Positions 58,101 through 64,000 of a stretch of DNA of 64,000 nt are shown here, piece after piece. A model generated the notes under the pieces. It ran no database searches. It saw only the letters and a program-made list of their open reading frames with translations, and was not told the origin of the DNA. Positions within the stretch are counted from its first letter, which is position 1. The number at the start of each line of letters is the position of its first letter. Origin of the DNA: Trichuris trichiura. Its lineage: Eukaryota; Nematoda; Enoplea; Trichinellida; Trichuridae. The stretch covers positions 930,001 to 994,000 of the forward strand of contig JBAJFE010000062.1 of NCBI GenBank assembly GCA_037903355.1, given 5' to 3'. The position numbers were made by a program, and so were the translations under genes.

Positions 58101-61100
58101 CCTGTTACCCTTTACTGGTAGTTACAAGGTACGGCCTATATCCTTTGTGTTAGTCGCTGTGTTGACCAAGAGAGGCAAGCATTTACCAGTGGATGAATTA
58201 AATCTTAAATCTTTTGTAAAATTAATCTTGTTGTATAAACAATATGTTGTAATCCGTACAATTGTTCCAGCGCATAGCAGCATATTGTTAATTTCAAATC
58301 CTTGAACTAACTTAGCAGTTTTGCATTCCATTGATTGTATTGATAGCGTTTTTCGCACAATTGCAAACTTTTTCTTTCTTTTAGGAACTTTCTTGGAGCC
58401 CAATGCAGAACTATACGTGAAGAGATGAATGACGAATCTGACGAGTTCTTAGATCTTTTCGATGATGATATTGTTTACATAACCGGCGCGAGAACGTCCA
58501 GCGGCTTTTATACCACGGAAGGTCTTGCGCGTGGGGTACAGCTATATATGGTGTCGTCAGATCATATGCAGCTTCGTCTAGAATCTGTGCCGGTTTCACT
58601 GGGCTCGCTTGACCCCAGATTCGTTTTCATTCTGGATGCCAATACGAAATTATACGTTTGGTAAGTTCTTCTATACGTGCGTATTTTTAGGGAAACCGGT
58701 CAGCCCATTTCTCATAAATACAGTATGGATTTCGGCACGCGCCTCTCGCCATCATCAGCACTGAACGATTAAGGCCACATAGATATTAGGTTCGGGATAT
58801 GCCGCAGTTCAAAGACGGGAGGAGGACGTGGGTGTAAACAGAGGAAATCCATCCCCTCTGAAGTATCTTCCTTTCCGCCCAAAACGAAGCGAAAATAATA
58901 CAATATCACAGAATAAAATCTACTTAAAATAATACTTCGCTTCGTTTTGGGTGCAGTGGAAACTGCTTTGAAAAGAATACCTTTTCTCTGTTTACACCTG
59001 CCTGTTTCTGCCTCTGAACTGCAGCATATCCCGAACCTAATATCTTTGTAGGCTTGTCATTAAGCGCTGCTGACAGAACAAGGCGCGGCATGAACGTTTC
59101 GCTAGTAAAGAGCAATGTTTATGAAGAATGAACGGAATAATTTTGTAAAAAATATTCTTAAGACAGTATCACTCGTTATGATAGTTATAATATTATAAGT
59201 GTTTGCATGCATTAATGTCTCATGCTGTTTTAGTTCACCTTTAACGAGACTGCGCATTTCGTAAGCCTGTATAGACAACCATATTTGGAATGTTCCTTTT
59301 CACTTCTTAAAACAGAACATTCGAGTTTTGTTGAGTTGTATTGGCTATTCTGATTGTTTAAAATTGTTTTGATTGCGGCTGCAGGTGTGGAAAGCGATCC
59401 AAATTGGTACTCAGAACGAAGGCTCGCCTGTTTACGGAGAAAATGAACAAAACGGAACGCAAAGGCCTCTCCGAGATAGAGATGTTCAAGCAGGGAAAGG
59501 AGCCGGACGAATTTTGGACTTTGTTGAACGAAGATCCGAATGCAATTCGCGAAGCTATCGTTGAGCACGTTTCGCTTAAACGCAAAGAGCAAAGGCCGAG
59601 GCTGTACCAAGTTTGTCTTGGAATGGGATATTTGGAATTGCCGCAGGTCAGAGTGACGCGCAAAGGATTGAAGCAGGACATGTTGCAGGCAAAGTGCGTT
59701 TACATTCTCGATTGTCACTCCGACTTGTTCCTATGGATTGGCAAGAAGTCGACTCGACTGGTGAGCCATGGATATTACAAACTATTGTAAAATGACGGCG
59801 CAAAATAGTTATGGTAATCTTCTACGCATTTTGGGCAATCGCTTCCATTTTTCGGTTTGTCTGTCTTCTTATCTAAAGAATTTAGGTCAATAGCTTTATC
59901 AATAGCTTCACCTTAGAATTTTGAAGGTGCGAGCAGCCGGCTTTAAACTGGCCAGCGAACTACACGCAATGCTTGATCGTCCAGAGTACGCGTCGGTCAG
60001 TCAGGTTGCCGAAGGCACTGAGACAATGTTCTTCAAGTCAAAGTTTGTTGGTTGGGACGATGTTATCGCAGTTGACTTCACTCGCACTGCCGATTCGGTG
60101 CAACGTCGTGGTGTTGATTTGAATGTGATAATGGAAAAGGATAAAATCAAAACTGACTTGAGTTCTTTGTTTTTGGAACGCCAGCAGATGGTCAGCGATG
60201 AAGAAGCTGACCAAATGATTCAAGAATGCAATGAGGGTAAGTTTCTTATCTTCGTTGTGATATAGGAATACTAGGTTCGAAGGTAAAAAGAACTTCTTTT
60301 CATTTTAAGATTTTACGGTGAAAGTGATAAAGCGGTTCTACGTGAACTTAATTGAATTGTTTTAGACTTGGAGCTAATGGAACCTTTCGTGTTGGAGGGC
60401 AGAAAGTTCGTCCGCCTACCGGAAAAAGAATATGGAATATTTTACACGTGTGATTGCTACGTCTTTTTGTGCCGCTATTGGATGCCAGTGCAGGAGGACG
60501 AAAATGCATTTGAAAATCGAGATGAAACAGCCGCTAATGCTGAACAAGGGGCTACTCCGAGCGGAGAAACAGAAACACCCACAGGCGAAACTGAGGATGA
60601 CTTCAAGTGTGTAGTTTACTTTTGGCAGGGGAGAGACGCGAGCAACATGGGCTGGTTGACATTTACGTTCAGTCTGCAGAAGAAATTCGAAAGTCTATTT
60701 AAAGACAAGCTGGAAGTAGTTCGAATGTACCAGCAACAGGAGAATCAAAAGTTTTTATCCCATTTCAAAAAGATGATGGTCATTCATCGGGGCAGACGAA
60801 ATTTGTCCATGTTCCCGGGCGCGCAACGCTGGCCTGAGTGCTACCATTTGAGGGCAAATGGTAGCGCTGTTTGCTCACGAACCATACAGATCGAATGTGA
60901 TTCAGCATTGCTGAATTCCGGTTTTTGTTATTTCTTGAAGGTTTAAACATTTTGCGCCGTCTTTGCATTTCGACACTATTCTTTGCAGGTGCCATTTAAC
61001 GTACCCGACGAAGAAGGCAATAGAGGTAAACTGTTTGTATGGATTGGTTCGCTTGTGAACGAGAATACCGCTCTACTCGCGGAAGAAATAGCCAAAGTGA

Positions 61101-62216
61101 AATTAAACCAAAACGACTGGCCTGTTGTTCGAATTGCGGAAGGAAATGAACCGGAAATGTTTTGGGACGCTATGGGTGGGAAAAAGCCGTACGATAAGAA
61201 TGCCGACTTTATGCGCTACTGTCGACTATTTCGTTGTACCAATGAAAAAGGTTACTTTGTTGTCTCCGAAAAAACAATTGACTTTTGTCAAGTAAGTAAT
61301 ACATTGAAAAATACTTTTCTTGTTGCAGTGTTTTTTCTATTGTCAAGGACGATCTGGATGACGAGGACGTGATGTTTCTGGACAACGGCGATCAAGTCTA
61401 TTTATGGGCCGGTGCGAAATCGTCTGAAGTTGAAATAAAGTTGTCCTTTAAAGCAGCCAAGGTATTTGTTTTCCTTTACACATCTCCGCGTGGAATGGCA
61501 TGTTTTCCATGGGGAACATGCATAATTTTCGATTACCTTTAATCAGCATTTGTCATTACATAACTGCGAAATAATGCCTGATTATTATTCCTGTTGGGAA
61601 ACCAGTAAGCTTAATAAGCTCTAGTACGTGTAGCCTTGCAGTTCATCTTTCCTTAAGTACAAATGCCTCAAAATAAGGAATGCCTGGCCTTCTGTTTCGA
61701 AACGAAAAGCCACGCCAGTATAGCTTAAAGTGAGCGCTCGATGTATAATTTTTGGAAAGCAAATCTGAACACTGTAATATTTCATAAAATTCTTCAGGTT
61801 TGAGTGTTTTTGCGACAGCCAAAATAACGATTTCTGTTCGATCCATTCAGTGCAACAGTTGGCTTTTGCTTTACTGAAATTGGGTTGTCTTAATTTTTTG
61901 TACTGTAGCGTTATTTAACATGACGCGGTTCGTCTTCTCCCCTTCTTTTAAGCACTTCTATTTTGATTGAGACATTTTTGTTGACCTTACCTTTTGGCTA
62001 CTGTTCTATAACTGTTGCGGGCTGTTGGTTTCATTTGTAGATTATTGTTGTACTGAAGCTTTTTCGTATGTTCAGGTTTACGTGGAGCATGTTAATTCCA
62101 TTCAGAAGGATCGTCAAAGAAAGTTGTTCTTCACTGCGAAAGGAAAGGAAGCCCAGCGTTTTAGAAAATGTTTTCATGCATGGGGAAAACACAAGGTGCC
62201 TCCTGGTGAAGGATAA
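55104..62216 (+). CDS. fli-1: Flightless-1 (LRR-gelsolin protein)
   Basis: Thirteen exons: 55104-55166, 55219-55296, 55349-55477, 55543-55707, 55935-56030, 56087-57276, 58385-58660, 59385-59760, 59927-60236, 60366-60940, 60989-61291, 61348-61461, 62076-62216. Phases close to 1271 aa (human FLII 1269). The N-terminus [16 protein letters not shown] is diagnostic. Leucine-rich repeats fill about residues 1-370 (for example [21 protein letters not shown]). A linker with a basic RRRR run follows. Gelsolin-like repeats start near 490: [43 protein letters not shown], then [20 protein letters not shown], and the C-terminus RKCFHAWG. The protein binds actin through the gelsolin repeats and Ras-pathway or nuclear-receptor partners through the LRRs. 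The insert before [13 protein letters not shown] is rich in E, T and G, as the human one is acidic. Introns 6 (1.1 kb), 7 (0.7 kb, with a fold-back element) and 12 (0.6 kb) are the long ones. Confidence 0.97.
58736..59096. repeat. Fold-back (inverted-repeat) element in Flightless intron 7
   Basis: The left arm (about 58736-58896) and right arm (about 58936-59096) are diverged reverse complements around a ~40-nt AT-rich centre. The best-preserved blocks are AGATATTAGGTTCGGGATATG, GGTGTAAACAGAG and CCAAAACGAAGCG with their complements. Outer parts have drifted. It carries no transposase. It differs in sequence from the hairpins of the tRNA region. Boundaries are approximate; no clear target duplication. 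Confidence 0.75.
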
Positions 62217-62572
62217 TGAGCAGATGAGAAATATTCTGCTTTACCGAAGACGCAATCAGAATGGTGCTGCAATTTTGCCTACGTCGTTTGAACTTCTCTT
62301 CGGCTGAGGATTGATTCTCAGCGCGCCTTGAAGATACCCAAGAACAAATTGTTCGCGCTGTTGTTAGCCGTTTGATTTCATCCGCTTTGACATATTTCTC
62401 CTGCGGTAGTACTGCAATAATTTACGATCTGTTTCTTAACGCCTTCGAAAGTGTTTCAACAACGATGCTGCATATTAATGCTTTGAGCGCAGATTAATTT
62501 TCTGAACCTTGACGCACTTCTCATTCGTTTTGATGCAAGTCGCATTAAGTAGATGGGAGCGCGACCGCTTTG

Positions 62573-62578
62573 AATAAA
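62573..62578 (+). terminator. Poly(A) signal of Flightless
   Basis: AATAAA 357 bp after the Flightless stop, followed by T-rich DNA. A second AATAAA lies at 62724-62729 and could serve as an alternative. Confidence 0.5.
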
Positions 62579-62817
62579 GTGTAATTTTGGCATTTTACTT
62601 TTATTCTTCCTGTAGAGGGCGTGCTTAAACAGTGATACTTTTCTCTACTTTCTGTTTGTTGAAGGCAACTGAAAGAACTGCATAACATTTTGAATCAGAA
62701 CCCTTTACCGAATAAGTTCAGAGAATAAAGCGTTATGGGTTTAGTGGTTTGCGGTTTCACCGTTTGGCAAAATATATGGAAATTCACGTTCAGCAACAAT
62801 TTAAGTTGTCCTTAAAG

Positions 62818-64000
62818 CAGTGTTTCTCAAGCGAAAGGCCGCTTGGGCCCTCCTGAGAACGTTCCCGAGCGTCCGGACCCCGCTTTTCTGATTGGCCAAC
62901 CTCGAGCGCTCTGATTAGCCAATTTCAACGCACTGATTGGCTGAAGTGGTTGCATCGCTAGAAGGTCAACTACAGCTGTACAGATTTATTTCTGCAAACT
63001 GTTTTTCGAGAAGTCAACGAGAGCTGCTTGGCTCGTCCAGATGCGATCGAACTAGCCTGTTGATGTTGGGCTCGATCGAGGTAACTCGCAGACGCAGATC
63101 ACCGTGTCTATTTGCAGCTGACTGCGTTTCTTTGTCACTGGGTCCGTAACGATACTAAATGCGCGCTCCACTAGACTCGATGAGGGAAGAAAAATCAGTA
63201 ACTTTTCTACCACATCCCATACGCCAGGGTGTAACTCTGGGACTTCTTTCTGCAGCCAGAACTGCTGATAACCCTGTGACAACCTGCTCTTCAAATCCAC
63301 GTTCGACTGCAACTCCAGCAGCTCTTCTTGCAGTGACATCTTGCAAAACTGGAACGAGCGTAGGAGAAAAGCAACCGTACAGAGAAAGTGTTTCCAGGAA
63401 ATGTGTGAACAGGACTCGCAATTCCCTGTCGCTAACGCGTATGCTTGCATTGTAGCTGCGTGGACAACAGACGCGAAAAAAGAAAGGGAAGAAAAAGGGA
63501 GTCGATTTTTTACAGCGCTAGAGCAAGAGATGGTAATCGTTGACAAAATGGTAAAGCAGAGTCATTGCTACGCCAACACGCGCTAATTGCTAGTTGAATC
63601 GTAAAGCAGGTGCAAACATCGCGAAAACTATGGCGGATTCTGATAACGCGGGCAGCTATTCTCTGATGCGAATTATGTGTTCTGCGCTCAATCCTTCTCA
63701 ATAGAAAGCTTCGTTTACTAAACCCTACGCCCAGAAGGTTACGGCGTCAAACGTGCAATCCCTTCTGCCCCGTGTTCTGAATGTTCATTTTCACGAGCAG
63801 TGATTGGTTTGTGTAATGGAGTGGGGGGTAGTCGGCATCACGTGTAGCATACAATGTTATCTTAAACAGTAAGCACAATACCTGACCGTCGGACCTCACC
63901 TTCCGATGCACCTCCACACGGGAGCCCGGGTGGGGCATGTGCCCCACACAGCTCAAATGGGCCCCCTGGATTTCAAAAGGGCTCCCCTGGTGGGGTGCCC
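62818..64000 (-). mobile_element. hAT-superfamily element, truncated by window end
   Basis: The end CAGTGTTTCTCAAGCG at 62818 matches the terminal inverted repeat typical of hAT elements (CAGTGTTTCTCAA...). A minus-strand transposase remnant lies inside. The interior near this end has three TGATT(G/A)GC words (62886-62940). The last 110 bp of the window are very G/C-rich runs (GGGGCA, CCCC), like the subterminal region of such elements, so the other end may lie just beyond. The 8-bp target duplication expected at 62810-62817 cannot be tested here. Confidence 0.65.
63030..63340 (-). pseudogene. hAT transposase C-terminus (ZBED5-like), frameshifted
   Basis: From 63339 to about 63109 the frame reads LQEELLELQSNVDLKSRL, FWLQKEVPELHPGVWDVVEKLL, FLPSSSLVERAFSIVT and TKKRSQLQI. 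This is the dimerisation domain at the end of hAT transposases of the ZBED5/SCAND3 type (FPSSYLVEAGFS...TKKRNRL in relatives). After about 63109 the natural continuation GDLRLRVTSIEPNINRLV is in another frame, so a frameshift breaks the gene. The rest of the transposase is absent or unrecognisable upstream to the window edge. Dead copy. Confidence 0.85.

Noticed and set aside
63155..63421. 88-codon minus frame overlapping the hAT remnant
   Set aside because: Alternative-frame shadow of the transposase remnant.
1..64000. Bacterial operon, CRISPR array or phage island
   Set aside because: All recognised genes are spliced animal genes; no direct-repeat/spacer array, no prokaryotic gene spacing and no Shine-Dalgarno-led gene strings were seen.

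Overview
The window is nuclear DNA from a small-genome animal. Genes are split by many short introns (commonly about 45-70 bp) with GT donors and T-rich TTTCAG/TTTTAG acceptors. Every recognisable protein is a metazoan orthologue. Compact introns, gene content and base composition suggest a nematode, perhaps an early-branching (Dorylaimia, whipworm-like) one. That placement is inference; no species marker was read.

Layout. Positions 1-14,410 are a tRNA neighbourhood dominated by an imperfect inverted duplication (about 1375-6441 against 6828-9885). It carries tRNA-Ser, Lys, Pro and Glu genes as mirror images, plus Phe, Gly and degraded copies, hairpin-forming fold-back elements, a TA-flanked MITE and an unclassified ~0.5 kb insertion. 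Inside this stretch, 12,329-13,181 (-) is the SUMO-conjugating enzyme UBC9. Next come a REEP5/Yop1-like ER membrane protein with a long tetrapeptide-repeat tail (15,246-16,814, -), a tiny gene for mitochondrial ATP synthase epsilon (18,576-18,755, -), and a 20-exon kinesin-1 heavy chain (19,279-25,483, -). On the + strand follow IFT20 (27,888-28,448) and MMADHC/cblD (29,232-31,038). A 13.7 kb region without recognised genes precedes the Prospero homeobox gene (44,711-50,513). Flightless-1 (55,104-62,216, + strand) comes next. The right edge enters a decayed hAT transposon.

I rebuilt exon-intron structures by hand. Phases close across every junction in UBC9 (158 aa), kinesin heavy chain (968 aa), IFT20 (140 aa), MMADHC (283 aa), Prospero (868 aa) and Flightless (1271 aa), and these lengths are near those of the families.

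The genes do not form one pathway. Kinesin-1 and IFT20 are divergent neighbours that both serve microtubule-based transport. The isolated Prospero gene, with a large upstream desert and a 3 kb intron splitting its homeodomain, looks like a developmentally regulated locus. The most unusual signals are the hairpin elements in the tRNA region, whose stems differ between mirror copies yet stay self-complementary, and the REEP protein's 12-bp-periodic TP[D/N]x tail.
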